Source: Limimaricola pyoseonensis (GTDB taxonomy: Bacteria; Pseudomonadota; Alphaproteobacteria; Rhodobacterales; Rhodobacteraceae). From it: a stretch of 64,000 nucleotides of DNA. Every line of letters starts with the position of its first letter. Position 1 is the stretch's first letter. The position numbers and the translations under genes are program-made. The stretch covers positions 698,881 to 762,880 of the forward strand of contig NZ_FNAT01000002.1 in NCBI RefSeq assembly GCF_900102015.1. The letters run 5' to 3'. Positions 7,187-17,394 of this stretch are shown one piece after another. The notes beneath the pieces are model-generated. The model saw only the letters and a program-made list of their open reading frames with translations, was not told the origin of the DNA and searched no databases.

Positions 7187-8967
7187 TCCGCCGCCCTCTG
7201 CGCCCGCTGGCGCGCATCCTCAAGGCCCGTGAACGCGGCGAGAACCCCGACGCGATCGAGCGCGAGAACCTGCGCCTGCGCCACGAGGAGGCGCGGGACC
7301 GCTCGCGTTCGCGCGCCGAGGGGCGTCTGCTGGTGCTCGGCGCGGCCTTCGCGCTGGTCTTCGGCACGGTCGGTCTGCGCATGGCCGCGATGGCGGGCGC
7401 CCCGGCCGAGGAGCCGCGCGCCACGGCCGGCGGCAACCCGATCATCGCCCAGCGGGCCGACATCACCGACCGCAAGGGGCGGGTGCTGGCCACCAATCTC
7501 GACACCTACGCGCTCTACGCCCAGCCGCCGCAGATGGTCGACCCGGTGCGCTCGGCGCGCGAGCTCGCGGCGATCTTCCCCGAGCTCGACGAGGAGGAGC
7601 TGCTCGAGGACTTCACCGGCCCGCGCAAGTTCCTGTGGATCCGCAAGCAGATCAGCCCCGAGCAGCGCCAGGCGGTGCATGACATCGGCGATCCGGGCCT
7701 CTTGTTCGGCCCGCGCGAGATGCGGATCTACCCCAACGGCCCGGTCGCGGCGCATATCCTCGGCGGCGCGAGCTACGGCCGCGAAGGCGTGTCCTCGGCC
7801 GAGGTGATCGGCGTGGCCGGGGTCGAGCGGCGATTCGACGCCTATCTGCGCGACCCGGCCAACGAGGGCGCGCCGCTGCAGCTGTCGCTCGATCTCAGCG
7901 TGCAGGCGGCGGTCGAGGAGGTGCTGGCGGGCGGCATGAACCTGCTCAACGCGCGCGGAGCGGCCGCCGTGCTGATGGAGGCCGACAGCGGCGAGATCGT
8001 CGCCATGGCGAGCCTGCCCGACTTCGACCCCAACAACCGCCCGCGCCCGCTGACGCAGGGCTCGCCCGCCGACAGCCCGCTCTTCAACCGCATGGTGCAG
8101 GGCGTCTACGAGCTGGGCTCGGTGTTCAAGATCTTCACCGTGGCGCAGGGGCTCGAGATGGGTCTCGTCAAGCCCTCGACCATGATCGACACCAAGGGCC
8201 CGATGACCTGGGGCCGGTTCCGGATCCGCGACTTCCACGATTACGGGCCCGAGCTGTCGGTCACCGACGTGATCGTCGAAAGCTCCAACATCGGCACCTC
8301 GCGCATCGCGCTGATGTTCGGCGCCGAGAAGCAGCGCGAATTCCTCGACAAGCTCGGCATGCTCGAGCCGACCGAGGTCGAGATGGTCGAGGCCCCGACC
8401 GGCAAGCCGCTGCTGCCGGCGCAATGGTCCGAGATCTCGACCATGACCATCTCCTACGGCCACGGTCTCTCGGTCTCGCCGCTGCATCTGGCCGCCGGCT
8501 ACGCCACGCTCGCCAATGGCGGGCTGAAGGTGACGCCGACGCTGCTGCACGACGCGGCGCGCGGCCCCGGCGAGCGCGTGGTCAGCGAGGAGACCGCCGC
8601 CGCCAGCCGCGCCATGCTGCGCGCCGTGGTCAGCCGCGGCACCGCCAGCCTCGGCGATGTCGAGGGCTACGAGGTGGGCGGCAAGACCGGCACCGCCGAC
8701 AAGCCGAGGGAAAACGGCGGCGGCTATTACGACGACAAGGTGATCGCCACGTTCGCAGGCATGTTCCCGGCGCTCGACCCGAAATACGTCTTCGTCGTGA
8801 CCTTCGACGAACCGGTCGAGACCACCGGCTCGATCCCGCGCCGCACCGCCGGCTGGACCGCCGTGCCGGTCGCGGCCGAGATGATCCGGCGCACCGCGCC
8901 GCTGCTGGGTCTCAGGCCGCAGGTTGAAGGCGCGCCCGAGCAGGGTATATCGCTCGCTGCGAACTGA
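7183..8967 (+). CDS. ftsI: Peptidoglycan transpeptidase FtsI (PBP3)
   Basis: 594 residues from a GTG that overlaps the ftsL stop and has GAGGAG 6 nt upstream. A cytoplasmic tail rich in Arg/Glu and a transmembrane segment at about 48-66 precede the pedestal domain and the penicillin-binding transpeptidase domain. The catalytic motifs are all present: S313-V-F-K316, S367-S-N369 and K501-T-G503. It crosslinks septal peptidoglycan as partner of FtsW, under FtsQLB control. Murein synthesis genes follow on the same strand. Confidence 0.98.
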   Translation: MIRRPLRPLARILKARERGENPDAIERENLRLRHEEARDRSRSRAEGRLLVLGAAFALVFGTVGLRMAAMAGAPAEEPRATAGGNPIIAQRADITDRKGRVLATNLDTYALYAQPPQMVDPVRSARELAAIFPELDEEELLEDFTGPRKFLWIRKQISPEQRQAVHDIGDPGLLFGPREMRIYPNGPVAAHILGGASYGREGVSSAEVIGVAGVERRFDAYLRDPANEGAPLQLSLDLSVQAAVEEVLAGGMNLLNARGAAAVLMEADSGEIVAMASLPDFDPNNRPRPLTQGSPADSPLFNRMVQGVYELGSVFKIFTVAQGLEMGLVKPSTMIDTKGPMTWGRFRIRDFHDYGPELSVTDVIVESSNIGTSRIALMFGAEKQREFLDKLGMLEPTEVEMVEAPTGKPLLPAQWSEISTMTISYGHGLSVSPLHLAAGYATLANGGLKVTPTLLHDAARGPGERVVSEETAAASRAMLRAVVSRGTASLGDVEGYEVGGKTGTADKPRENGGGYYDDKVIATFAGMFPALDPKYVFVVTFDEPVETTGSIPRRTAGWTAVPVAAEMIRRTAPLLGLRPQVEGAPEQGISLAAN

Positions 8968-8981
8968 TCCGCGGGGACGAC

Positions 8982-10484
8982 ATGAACGGCAAGAGGGCCT
9001 CACTGGCCGATCTGGGGCTGACGGCGCAAGGCGGCCGCGAGGCGCGGCTGAGCGGGCTGTCGGTCGACAGCCGCGAGGTGCGCGAGGGCCATCTCTTCGC
9101 GGCGCTGCCCGGCAGCACGGCGCATGGCGCGGGATTCGTCGCCATGGCGATCGAGAAGGGCGCGGCGGCGATCCTGACCGATGCCGAGGGCGCGCGCATC
9201 GCCGCCACGGCGCTCGACGGCGCATCGGTCGCGCTGGTGCTCTCCGAGGAGCCACGGCAGGCGCTGGCCCGCGCGGCCGCGCTGTGGTTCGGGCCGCAGC
9301 CCGAGACGGTGATCGCCGTGACCGGCACCAACGGCAAGACCTCGGTCTCGACCTTCGCGCGCCAGATCTGGGTGGCGCTGGGTCGCCGCGCCGTCAATCT
9401 CGGCACCACCGGCATCGAGGGCGCCTGGACCCACCCGCTCAAGCACACCACGCCCGAGCCGATCACGCTGCACCGGGCGCTGGCCGAGGCCACGCGCGCC
9501 GGCGTCACCCATGTCGCGATGGAGGCGTCGAGCCACGGGCTCGACCAGCACCGGCTCGACGGGGTGCTTCTGGCGGCGGCGGGCTTCACCAACTTCACCC
9601 AGGACCATCTCGACTACCACGGCAGCTTCGAGGCCTATTTCGAGGCCAAGATGGCGCTGTTCGACCGGGTGCTGCCCGACGAGCGCGCGGCGGCCGTCAA
9701 TCTCGACGATGCCAAGGGCCGCGAGGTCGCGGCGCGCTGCGCCCGGCGTGGCCAGGAGGTGATCGGCGTCGGCCGGCACGAGGACGCGCGTCTGCGGCTG
9801 CTGAACCAGCGCTTCGATGCCACCGGCCAGGAGCTGCGCTTTTCCTGGCAGGGCGCGGCGCGGATGACCCGGCTCGACCTCGTCGGCGGCTTCCAGGCCG
9901 AGAACGTGCTTCTCGCGGCGGCCATGGTGATCGCGGCGGGCGAGGATCCGGACATGGTGTTCCGGGCATTGCCGGAGCTCACCACCGTCCGCGGCCGGAT
10001 GCAGCTCGCCGCGCAGCGCGAGAACGGCGCGACCGTCTTCGTCGACTACGCCCACACCCCCGACGCGGTCGAGACCGCGCTCAAGGCACTGCGCCCGCAT
10101 GTGATGGGGCGCATCGTCGCCATCGTCGGCGCCGGCGGCGACCGTGATCGCACCAAGCGGCCGCTGATGGGCGCGGCCGCCGCGCATCACGCCGACGCGG
10201 TGATCGTCACCGACGACAACCCGCGCAGCGAGGACCCCGCCGCCATCCGCGCCGCGGTGATGGACGGCGCGCGCGGCGTGGTCGGCGGCGCCGAGAGCGT
10301 CACCGAGACCGGCGATCGCGCCGAGGCGATCCTGCGCGGCGTCGATGCGCTGGGGCCGGGCGACGCGCTGCTGATCTGCGGCAAGGGCCACGAGACCGGG
10401 CAGATCGTCCGCGACGCGGTGCTGCCCTTCGACGACGCCGAGCAGGCCTCGGTCGCCGTCGCAGCGCTGGAGGGTCGGGCATGA
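8982..10484 (+). CDS. murE: UDP-MurNAc-L-Ala-D-Glu:meso-diaminopimelate ligase MurE
   Basis: 500 residues. The ATP loop GTNGKT is at 115-120, and the family motif EASSHGL and the C-terminal domain of Mur ligases are present. DNPR at 412-415 is the signature of enzymes that add meso-diaminopimelate rather than lysine, which indicates an A1-gamma type peptidoglycan. The enzyme is cytoplasmic. The start lies 14 nt after ftsI behind GGGGA, and the stop overlaps murF by 4 nt. Confidence 0.98.
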   Translation: MNGKRASLADLGLTAQGGREARLSGLSVDSREVREGHLFAALPGSTAHGAGFVAMAIEKGAAAILTDAEGARIAATALDGASVALVLSEEPRQALARAAALWFGPQPETVIAVTGTNGKTSVSTFARQIWVALGRRAVNLGTTGIEGAWTHPLKHTTPEPITLHRALAEATRAGVTHVAMEASSHGLDQHRLDGVLLAAAGFTNFTQDHLDYHGSFEAYFEAKMALFDRVLPDERAAAVNLDDAKGREVAARCARRGQEVIGVGRHEDARLRLLNQRFDATGQELRFSWQGAARMTRLDLVGGFQAENVLLAAAMVIAAGEDPDMVFRALPELTTVRGRMQLAAQRENGATVFVDYAHTPDAVETALKALRPHVMGRIVAIVGAGGDRDRTKRPLMGAAAAHHADAVIVTDDNPRSEDPAAIRAAVMDGARGVVGGAESVTETGDRAEAILRGVDALGPGDALLICGKGHETGQIVRDAVLPFDDAEQASVAVAALEGRA

Positions 10485-11923
10485 GCCTCTGGACCGCCTC
10501 TGACGCTGCCTCCGCGACCGGCGGCCGCGCCACCCGCGACTGGCAGGCCGACGGCGTCTCGATCGACACCCGCACGCTCAGGCCCGGCGATCTCTTCGTG
10601 GCGCTGCAGGCGGCGCGCGACGGCCACAACTTCGTCGCGCAGGCGCTGGAGAAGGGCGCGGCTGCAGCACTTGTCAGCCGCATTCCCGAAGACGTTCCCG
10701 AAGACGCGCCGCTTCTGCTCGTCGACGAGGTGCTGCCGGCGCTGGAGCGGCTCGGCATCGCCGGGCGCGCGCGCACCGAGGCGCGGGTTGTTGCGATCAC
10801 CGGCTCGGTCGGCAAGACCTCGACCAAGGAGATGATGCGCGCCGCGCTCGAGGGGCAGGGCCGCGTTCACGCCGCCGAGGCCAGCTACAACAACCACTGG
10901 GGCGTGCCGCTGACGCTGGCGCGGATGCCGGCCGACACCGAGTTCGCGGTGATCGAGATCGGCATGAACCACCCCGGCGAGATCGCGCCGCTGGCGCGCA
11001 TGGCGCGCCCGCATGTGGCGATGATCACGACCGTCGCGGCGGTGCATCTCGAGGCCTTCGAGAACGTCGAGGGCATCGCGCGTGAGAAGGCCTCGATCTT
11101 CGAGGGGCTCGAGCCCGGCGGCTGCGCGGTGATCAACGGCGATCTGGCGGTCAGCCCGATCCTGCGCGCCGCCGCGCGCGCCCGCGAGGCGCGGATCATC
11201 GGCTTCGGCGCCGGGGTCAGCAACCACCACCGGCTGCGCGAGGCGCATGTACGCGAGGGCGCGACGGTCGGCAAGGCCCGGCTGTGGCGCACCGAGATCG
11301 CGCTGAAGATCGCGACGGAGGGCCGGCATTTCCTGCTCAACGCGCTCGGCGTGATCGCCGCGGCGCAGGCCATGGGCGCCGACCGCGCCCGGGTGATCTG
11401 CAACCTCGCCAGCTGGGCGCCGCCCTCCGGCCGCGGCACCCGCGAGACCGTGGTGATCGACCCCGCCCGCGAGGGCGAGACGCTCGAGCTGATCGACGAC
11501 GCCTTCAACGCCAACCCGACCTCGGTGTCGGCGGCGCTGGCCGTGCTGGCCGCCGGGCAGCCCTGCGACGGCGTCGGCCGGGTGCATCGCGGCCGCCGCA
11601 TCGCCATCCTCGGCGACATGCTGGAGCTGGGCCCGCGCGAGCACGAGCTGCACGCCGCGCTGGCCGAGGACGCAGCGATGGCGGCGCTGCGCACCGTCCA
11701 TTGCGTCGGCCCGCGCATGCGGGCGCTGCACGAGGCGCTGCCGCCCGAACGGCGCGGGCGCTGGGTCGAAACCGTCGAGGAGCTGGTCCCGCAGATCGAC
11801 CGGCTGGTCGATTCCGGCGACATCGTGCTGGTCAAGGGCTCCAAGGGCAGCCGGGTCAGCCGCGCCGTTGACGCGATCCGCAAACTGGGGCAACGGACCC
11901 GCTCCGGCGAAAAGGAGGCCTGA
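10481..11923 (+). CDS. murF: UDP-MurNAc-tripeptide:D-Ala-D-Ala ligase MurF
   Basis: 480 residues with the ATP-binding loop [13 protein letters not shown], the Mur-ligase centre ([25 protein letters not shown]) and the C-terminal domain with [15 protein letters not shown]. It completes the cytoplasmic UDP-MurNAc-pentapeptide. It overlaps murE by ATGA and is followed after 5 nt by mraY. AAGGAGG just before its end probably serves as the mraY ribosome binding site. Confidence 0.98.
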   Translation: MSLWTASDAASATGGRATRDWQADGVSIDTRTLRPGDLFVALQAARDGHNFVAQALEKGAAAALVSRIPEDVPEDAPLLLVDEVLPALERLGIAGRARTEARVVAITGSVGKTSTKEMMRAALEGQGRVHAAEASYNNHWGVPLTLARMPADTEFAVIEIGMNHPGEIAPLARMARPHVAMITTVAAVHLEAFENVEGIAREKASIFEGLEPGGCAVINGDLAVSPILRAAARAREARIIGFGAGVSNHHRLREAHVREGATVGKARLWRTEIALKIATEGRHFLLNALGVIAAAQAMGADRARVICNLASWAPPSGRGTRETVVIDPAREGETLELIDDAFNANPTSVSAALAVLAAGQPCDGVGRVHRGRRIAILGDMLELGPREHELHAALAEDAAMAALRTVHCVGPRMRALHEALPPERRGRWVETVEELVPQIDRLVDSGDIVLVKGSKGSRVSRAVDAIRKLGQRTRSGEKEA

Positions 11924-11928
11924 GGCCC

Positions 11929-13011
11929 ATGCTCTATCTGCTGACGCTGCTGTCCGACGGCGGCGACCTGTTCAACCTGTTCCGCTACATCACGTTCCGT
12001 GCGGGCGGGGCCTTCCTGACGTCGCTGCTCTTCGCCTTCGCCTTCGGGCGGCCGCTGATCGACGTGCTCAGGCGCACCCAGGGCAAGGGCCAGCCGATCC
12101 GGATCGACGGGCCGGCGGGCCACATGGCCAAGGCCGGCACGCCAACCATGGGCGGGCTTTTGATCGTTGGCGCGGTGCTGACCTCGACCCTGCTCTGGGC
12201 CCGGCTCGACAACGCCTACGTGCTGATGGTGCTGTTCGTGACGCTGGGCTTCGCGCTGATCGGCTTCGCCGACGACTACGCCAAGGTGCGCAAGCAGAAC
12301 ACGGCCGGCGTCTCCGGCAAGGTCCGCCTCGCGATCGGCTTCACCATCGCCGGCCTCGCCAGCTGGTGGGCGGCGATGCACCATCCCGAGGCGCTGACCA
12401 ACCAGCTCGCCTTCCCGGTCTTCAACGAGCTGTTGCTCAATCTCGGTATCCTCTTCGTGCCCTTCGCGATGATCGTGATCGTCGGCGCCGCCAACGCGGT
12501 CAACCTGACCGACGGCCTCGACGGCCTCGCCATCATGCCGGTGATGATCGCCGCCGGCGCCTTCGGCGTGATCGCCTACGCGGTGGGCCGCACCGACTTC
12601 ACCGAGTATCTGGGCGTGCACTACGTGCCCGACACCGGCGAGATCCTCGTCTTCACCATGGGGCTGATCGGCGGCGGGCTGGGCTTCCTGTGGTACAACG
12701 CGCCGCCGGCGGCGGTCTTCATGGGCGACACCGGCAGCCTCGCGCTGGGCGGTGGCCTCGGCGCCATCGCGGTGGCCACCAAGCATGAGATCGTGCTGTC
12801 GATAGTCGGCGGCCTCTTCGTGGTCGAGGCGCTGTCGGTGATCATCCAGGTGTTCTACTTCAAGCGCACGGGGCGCCGGGTCTTCCTGATGGCGCCGGTG
12901 CACCACCATTACGAAAAGAAGGGCTGGTCGGAGCCGCAGATCGTGATCCGCTTCTGGATCATCTCGCTGATCCTCGCGATGATCGGCCTCGCCACGCTGA
13001 AGCTGCGCTGA
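11929..13011 (+). CDS. mraY: Phospho-MurNAc-pentapeptide translocase MraY
   Basis: A 360-residue polytopic membrane protein with about ten hydrophobic segments. It carries the diagnostic motifs of Mra[22 protein letters not shown] (catalytic aspartates and lysine), [10 protein letters not shown], and [16 protein letters not shown] near the C-terminus. It transfers phospho-MurNAc-pentapeptide to undecaprenyl phosphate to form lipid I on the inner face of the cytoplasmic membrane. It lies between murF and murD in the usual dcw order. Confidence 0.99.
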   Translation: MLYLLTLLSDGGDLFNLFRYITFRAGGAFLTSLLFAFAFGRPLIDVLRRTQGKGQPIRIDGPAGHMAKAGTPTMGGLLIVGAVLTSTLLWARLDNAYVLMVLFVTLGFALIGFADDYAKVRKQNTAGVSGKVRLAIGFTIAGLASWWAAMHHPEALTNQLAFPVFNELLLNLGILFVPFAMIVIVGAANAVNLTDGLDGLAIMPVMIAAGAFGVIAYAVGRTDFTEYLGVHYVPDTGEILVFTMGLIGGGLGFLWYNAPPAAVFMGDTGSLALGGGLGAIAVATKHEIVLSIVGGLFVVEALSVIIQVFYFKRTGRRVFLMAPVHHHYEKKGWSEPQIVIRFWIISLILAMIGLATLKLR

Positions 13012-13030
13012 GTTTTCACGGAGAACGACC

Positions 13031-14428
13031 ATGATCCCGGTGCGTGGACATGAGGGACAGACCATCGCCGTTCTGGGCCTCGGCCGGTCGGGCCGGGCCA
13101 CGGCGGCGGCGCTGAAGGCGGGCGGCGCGGATGTCGTCGCCTGGGATGACGGCCCCTCGGGGCGCGAGGCCGCCGAGGCCGAGGGGATCGAGCTGCGCGA
13201 CCTGACCCGCGCCTCGGCCTACGAGGGCGTCTCGCTGCTCGTCACCTCGCCGGGCATCGCGCATCTCTACCCCGCGCCGCATGCCGCCATACAGGCCGCC
13301 TGGGAGGCGGGGGTGCCGGTCGACAACGATATCGGCCTGTTCTTCCGCAGCTTCGCGGCCGAGGGCTTCGAGGAGTTCGACACGCTGCCGCGCGTTGTCG
13401 CCGTGACCGGCTCGAACGGCAAGTCGACCACCTCGGCGCTGATCCACCACATCCTCGTCGAGAACGGTCGGCCGGCGCAGCTTGCCGGCAATATCGGCCG
13501 CGGCGTGCTCGACCTCGATCCGCCGCAGGACGGCGAGGTGGTCGTGCTCGAGCTGTCGAGCTACCAGACCGAGCTTGCGCGCGCGCTCACGCCCGACGTC
13601 GCGGTGCTGACCAACCTCTCGCCCGACCATCTCGACCGCCATGCCGGGCCGGGCGGCTATTTCGCCGCGAAACGTAGGCTCTTCGCCGAGGGCGGGCCCG
13701 ACCGCGCGGTGATCGGCGTCGACGAGAACGAGGGCCGCTTCCTCGCCAACCAGCTCGCCACGGCCGCCGCGGACGACCGGGTGATCGCGATCTCCTCGGG
13801 GCGCAAGCTGCAGGGGCCGGGCTGGAACGTCTTCGCCCGCAAGGGCTTCCTGAGCGAATGGCGCAAGGGCCGGCAGGTCGCCTCGGTTGACCTGCGCGAC
13901 GTGCCCGGCCTGCCGGGCGCGCACAATCACCAGAACGCCTGCGCCGCATGGGCGGTGGCGCGCAGCCTCGGCCTCGGCCCACGTGGCATCGAGGCGGCGC
14001 TGCGCTCCTATCCGGGCCTGCCGCACCGCTCGCAGCGCGTGGCCGAGAAGGATGGCGTGGCCTTCGTCAACGACTCCAAGGCCACCAATGTCGATAGCGC
14101 CGCCAAGGCGCTCGCCGCCTTCCCGCGCATCCGCTGGATCTGCGGCGGGCTGGAGAAGGAGGGCGGGCTCGCGAGCCTCGCACCGCAGCTTTCCCACGTT
14201 GCCAAGGCCTACGTGATCGGCCGCGAGGCCGAGGCTTTCGCGCTCAAGCTGCCGGGTGTCGAGGCCGAGATCTGCGGCGCCATGGCCGTCGCGGTCGCGC
14301 GCGCCATGGAAGAGGCCGAGCCGGGCGACACGGTGCTGCTCGCGCCTGCGGCGGCGAGCTTCGACCAGTACGACAACTTCGAGAAGCGCGGCGAGGATTT
14401 CGTGGCCGAGGTGCGCGCCCGGCTCTGA
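13031..14428 (+). CDS. murD: UDP-MurNAc-L-alanine:D-glutamate ligase MurD
   Basis: 465 residues with an N-terminal Rossmann-like domain ([22 protein letters not shown]), the ATP loop [17 protein letters not shown], and downstream motifs ELSSYQTEL and [15 protein letters not shown], all typical of MurD. It adds D-glutamate to UDP-MurNAc-L-Ala in the cytoplasm. The gene follows mraY after 19 nt. Downstream, the usual run into ftsW is broken by two unrelated genes. Confidence 0.98.
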   Translation: MIPVRGHEGQTIAVLGLGRSGRATAAALKAGGADVVAWDDGPSGREAAEAEGIELRDLTRASAYEGVSLLVTSPGIAHLYPAPHAAIQAAWEAGVPVDNDIGLFFRSFAAEGFEEFDTLPRVVAVTGSNGKSTTSALIHHILVENGRPAQLAGNIGRGVLDLDPPQDGEVVVLELSSYQTELARALTPDVAVLTNLSPDHLDRHAGPGGYFAAKRRLFAEGGPDRAVIGVDENEGRFLANQLATAAADDRVIAISSGRKLQGPGWNVFARKGFLSEWRKGRQVASVDLRDVPGLPGAHNHQNACAAWAVARSLGLGPRGIEAALRSYPGLPHRSQRVAEKDGVAFVNDSKATNVDSAAKALAAFPRIRWICGGLEKEGGLASLAPQLSHVAKAYVIGREAEAFALKLPGVEAEICGAMAVAVARAMEEAEPGDTVLLAPAAASFDQYDNFEKRGEDFVAEVRARL

Positions 14429-14509
14429 GCGTCACCACGCCCTTCGATTGATCGGGCGAACCCCGGCCGCGTGCTAGGCTGGCCTCCGTTGCGGTGCAGG
14501 AGGTGAGTG

Positions 14510-14887
14510 ATGTTTCGAAGATCGATGGTGGCGGCCGCTCTGGCTGCGGTGACGCTGGCCGCGCCGGCGGCCGCGCAGCAGTGCCAGATGCTGCGGTTTC
14601 CCGCGGGCTACACGGTGGGGCACGTGAAGGGGCAGGCCTCGGGCGACGAGGTGGCCTGCTACCTGCTCGACATCCCGGTGCAGCAGAACTTCTCGGTCGT
14701 GGTGGTCGAGGGACGCGGCATGATCACCGCCGCCCCCGGCGGCTGGGACGCCACCGATCAGCGGATGTATGTCGGCTGGGGCGAAGACCGGGTCCGGCCG
14801 TTCCGCCTGCATGTCGGGCCGCTGATGCGCGCGCCGATGTCGCCCTTCACGCTCGAGATCCGCTTCGAGGCCCCGGGCAACGGCTAG
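14510..14887 (+). CDS. Small secreted protein of unknown function inside the dcw cluster
   Basis: 125 residues; not a family I recognise. A clear Sec signal peptide (MFRRSMVAAALAAVTLAAPAAAQQ) is followed by a ~100-residue periplasmic domain with a cysteine pair (QQCQMLRF, VACYLLD). The start has an excellent AGGAGG six nt upstream. CTAGGCT about 35 nt before that resembles a -10 element, so it may have its own promoter. Its stop codon shares a CTAG with the stop of the convergent flavoprotein gene. The sequence EVACYLLDIPVQQNFSVVVVEGRGMITAAPGGWDATDQRMYVGWG suggests a beta-rich fold. Position hints at a cell-envelope role but does not prove it. Confidence 0.8.
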   Translation: MFRRSMVAAALAAVTLAAPAAAQQCQMLRFPAGYTVGHVKGQASGDEVACYLLDIPVQQNFSVVVVEGRGMITAAPGGWDATDQRMYVGWGEDRVRPFRLHVGPLMRAPMSPFTLEIRFEAPGNG

Positions 14888-16074
14888 CGCGCGCCGGCGA
14901 TCGCGGTCCCGGCGGCGAAACCCGAAGCCCAGGCCCATTGGAAGTTGTAGCCGCCGAGCCAGCCGGTCACGTCCACGCATTCGCCGATGAAATGCAGACC
15001 CGGCACCGCCTTGGCCTCCATCGTCTTCGACGACAGCGCGTCGGTCGACACCCCGCCCAGCGTCACCTCCGCCGTGCGGTAGCCCTCGGTGCCCGCCGGC
15101 GTCATCCGCCAGTTCCGCAGGCTGTCACAGAGCGCGTCGATGGCGCGGTCGGACTGGTCGGCGATGTTGCCGGACAGCGCGTGCTCGGTGGCGAGGTGAT
15201 CGACCAGTCGCGCCGGCAGCTGCTGCGCCAGCACGGTCTTGAGCGCCTTGCGGCCCTCGCGGCGCTTGGCGTCCTTCAGAGCCTGCGCCAGCGTCCCCGA
15301 GGGGGCGAGATCGACGGCGATCTCCTCGCCCTCGTGCCAGTAGGAAGAGACCTGCAGCATCGCCGGGCCGGACAGGCCGCGATGGGTGAACAGCATCGCC
15401 TCGTCGAAGCTCGCGCCGCCGGCGGTCGCGCGCACAGGCAGCGAGACCCCGGAAAGGGGCGCGAAGCGGTCGGGGAAGGTGAAGGGCACGAGGCCCGGGC
15501 GCGTCTCGGTCACCGGCAGGCCGAACTGCGCCGCGATGCGGTAGGCGAGGCCGGTCGCGCCCATCTTCGGGATCGACTTGCCGCCGGTCGCGACCACGAC
15601 GCGCCGCGCCCGCAGCTCCTGCCGCCGGCCCTCGGTCTCGATCACCGCCCGGAACCCCGATTCGTCTCGCGCGATCTCGACCAGCTCGGTGCGCAGCCGG
15701 ACCTCGGCGCCGGCGCGCTCGGCCTCGGCCATCAGCATCGCGACGATCTGCGTCGCCCGGCCGTCGCAGAACAGCTGGCCCAGCGTCTTCTCATGCCAGG
15801 CGATGCCGTGCCGCCCGACGAGGTCGAGAAAGTCCCACGGCGTGTAGCGCGAGAGGGCGGATTTGTGGAAATGCGGGTTGGCGCCCAGGAAATTTCCCGG
15901 CGCGGTCCGCAGGTTGGTGAAGTTGCACCGGCCGCCGCCCGAGATCCGGATCTTCTCGCCCGGGGCCTTGGCGTGGTCGATCACCACCGTGTCGCCGCCC
16001 GCATGGGCGGCGGCGAAGAGCCCCGCCGCGCCGGCGCCGAGGATCAGCGTTTCGATGGTCGTGGTCCTGTCCAT
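14884..16074 (-). CDS. HI0933/YhiN-family FAD-dependent flavoprotein
   Basis: 396 residues of the HI0933/BaiN-type NAD(P)/FAD-dependent oxidoreductase family. The N-terminal dinucleotide fold is ILGAGAAGLFAAAHAGG, and the hallmark GEKIRISGGGRCNFTNLR follows; VVATGGKSIPKMGATG and HFIGECVDVTGWLGGYNFQWAWASGFAAG near the end complete the FAD site. The physiological substrate of this family is mostly unknown. It is the only minus-strand gene inside the dcw cluster, between murD and ftsW, convergent with the small secreted-protein gene and divergent from ftsW. Confidence 0.93.
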   Translation of the reverse strand: MDRTTTIETLILGAGAAGLFAAAHAGGDTVVIDHAKAPGEKIRISGGGRCNFTNLRTAPGNFLGANPHFHKSALSRYTPWDFLDLVGRHGIAWHEKTLGQLFCDGRATQIVAMLMAEAERAGAEVRLRTELVEIARDESGFRAVIETEGRRQELRARRVVVATGGKSIPKMGATGLAYRIAAQFGLPVTETRPGLVPFTFPDRFAPLSGVSLPVRATAGGASFDEAMLFTHRGLSGPAMLQVSSYWHEGEEIAVDLAPSGTLAQALKDAKRREGRKALKTVLAQQLPARLVDHLATEHALSGNIADQSDRAIDALCDSLRNWRMTPAGTEGYRTAEVTLGGVSTDALSSKTMEAKAVPGLHFIGECVDVTGWLGGYNFQWAWASGFAAGTAIAGAR

Positions 16075-16227
16075 CCCCGCGACCTGCCGCGTTTTCGGCC
16101 CGGGCTCAAGCCGATCCGGCGTCGGACCAACGCGTCATTCCTGTGGCAAAGCGTCACCTTTCGCGCTAGGGTATCGCGACGAGACCCGCACAAGCGGGCA
16201 AGGCAGAGGCAATCAGGCAGCAGTTTC

Positions 16228-17394
16228 ATGACCGAAATGGTGCATGGGGCGGTCCCCGTTCGGACCGTTGACCCGATTCTTCCGCGCTGGTGGCGCACGA
16301 TCGACGTCTGGAGCATGTCCTGCATTCTCCTGCTGTTCGCGATCGGTCTGCTGCTGGGGCTGGCCGCCTCGCCGCCGCTGGCCGCCCGCAACGGCCTCGA
16401 CCCCTTCTACTATGTCAGCCGGCAGGCCTTCTTCGGGATCCTGTCGCTGGGCGTGATGTTCGGCGTCTCGATGATGACGCCGCAGCTGGTGCGCCGGCTC
16501 GCTGTGCTCGGTTTCCTCGGCGCCTTCGTGGCGCTGGCGCTGCTGCCGGTCTTCGGCACCGATTTCGGCAAGGGCGCGGTGCGCTGGTACTCGTTCGGCT
16601 TCGCCTCGGTGCAGCCGTCCGAGTTCCTCAAGCCCGGCTTCGTGGTGGTCGCGGCCTGGTTCATGGCGGCGGGGCTCGAGCCCTCCGGCCCGCCGGGGCG
16701 GCTGTGGTCCTTCGCGCTGGCGGTGACCATCGTGCTGTTCCTCGCGCTGCAGCCCGATTTCGGGCAGGCGGCGCTGGTGCTGTTCTCCTGGGGGGTGATG
16801 TATTTCGTCGGCGGCGCGCCGATGTTCCTGCTGCTGGGCCTCGCCGGGGCGGTCGCCGCGGCCGGCACGCTGGCCTACAACAGCTCCGAGCACTTCGCCC
16901 GCCGCATCGACGGCTTCCTGTCGGCCGAGGTCGACCCCACCACCCAGCTCGGCTACGCCACCAACGCCATCCGCGAGGGCGGTTTCTTCGGCGTCGGCGT
17001 CGGCGAGGGGCAGGTGAAGTGGTCGCTGCCCGACGCGCATACCGACTTCATCATCGCCGTGGCGGCCGAGGAATACGGGCTGGTCTGCGTGCTGGTGATC
17101 ATCATGCTCTACGCCACCATCACCGTGCGCTCGCTGATGCGGCTGATGAAGGAGCGCGACATCTTCATCCGCCTCGCCGGCACCGGCCTCGCCTGTGCCT
17201 TCGGCGTGCAGGCGATCATCAACATGGGCGTGGCGGTGCGGCTCCTGCCGGCCAAGGGCATGACGCTGCCCTTCGTCAGCTATGGCGGCTCTTCGGTGAT
17301 CGCGAGCGGCATCGCGCTGGGCATGCTGCTGGCCTTTACCCGCACCCGCCCGCAGGGCGGCATCGGCGACATCCTGCTGCGGCGGGGCCGCTGA
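16228..17394 (+). CDS. ftsW: Septal peptidoglycan glycosyltransferase FtsW
   Basis: 388 residues from the ATG at 16228; the frame is open far upstream but that part is antisense to the flavoprotein gene. This is a SEDS-family membrane protein with about ten transmembrane segments and the C-terminal signature [22 protein letters not shown]. FtsW polymerises lipid II at the division site together with FtsI. CTAGGGT at 16166-16172 may be a -10 element, since the flavoprotein gene interrupts the operon and ftsW needs its own promoter. The stop overlaps murG (TGATG). Confidence 0.97.
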   Translation: MTEMVHGAVPVRTVDPILPRWWRTIDVWSMSCILLLFAIGLLLGLAASPPLAARNGLDPFYYVSRQAFFGILSLGVMFGVSMMTPQLVRRLAVLGFLGAFVALALLPVFGTDFGKGAVRWYSFGFASVQPSEFLKPGFVVVAAWFMAAGLEPSGPPGRLWSFALAVTIVLFLALQPDFGQAALVLFSWGVMYFVGGAPMFLLLGLAGAVAAAGTLAYNSSEHFARRIDGFLSAEVDPTTQLGYATNAIREGGFFGVGVGEGQVKWSLPDAHTDFIIAVAAEEYGLVCVLVIIMLYATITVRSLMRLMKERDIFIRLAGTGLACAFGVQAIINMGVAVRLLPAKGMTLPFVSYGGSSVIASGIALGMLLAFTRTRPQGGIGDILLRRGR

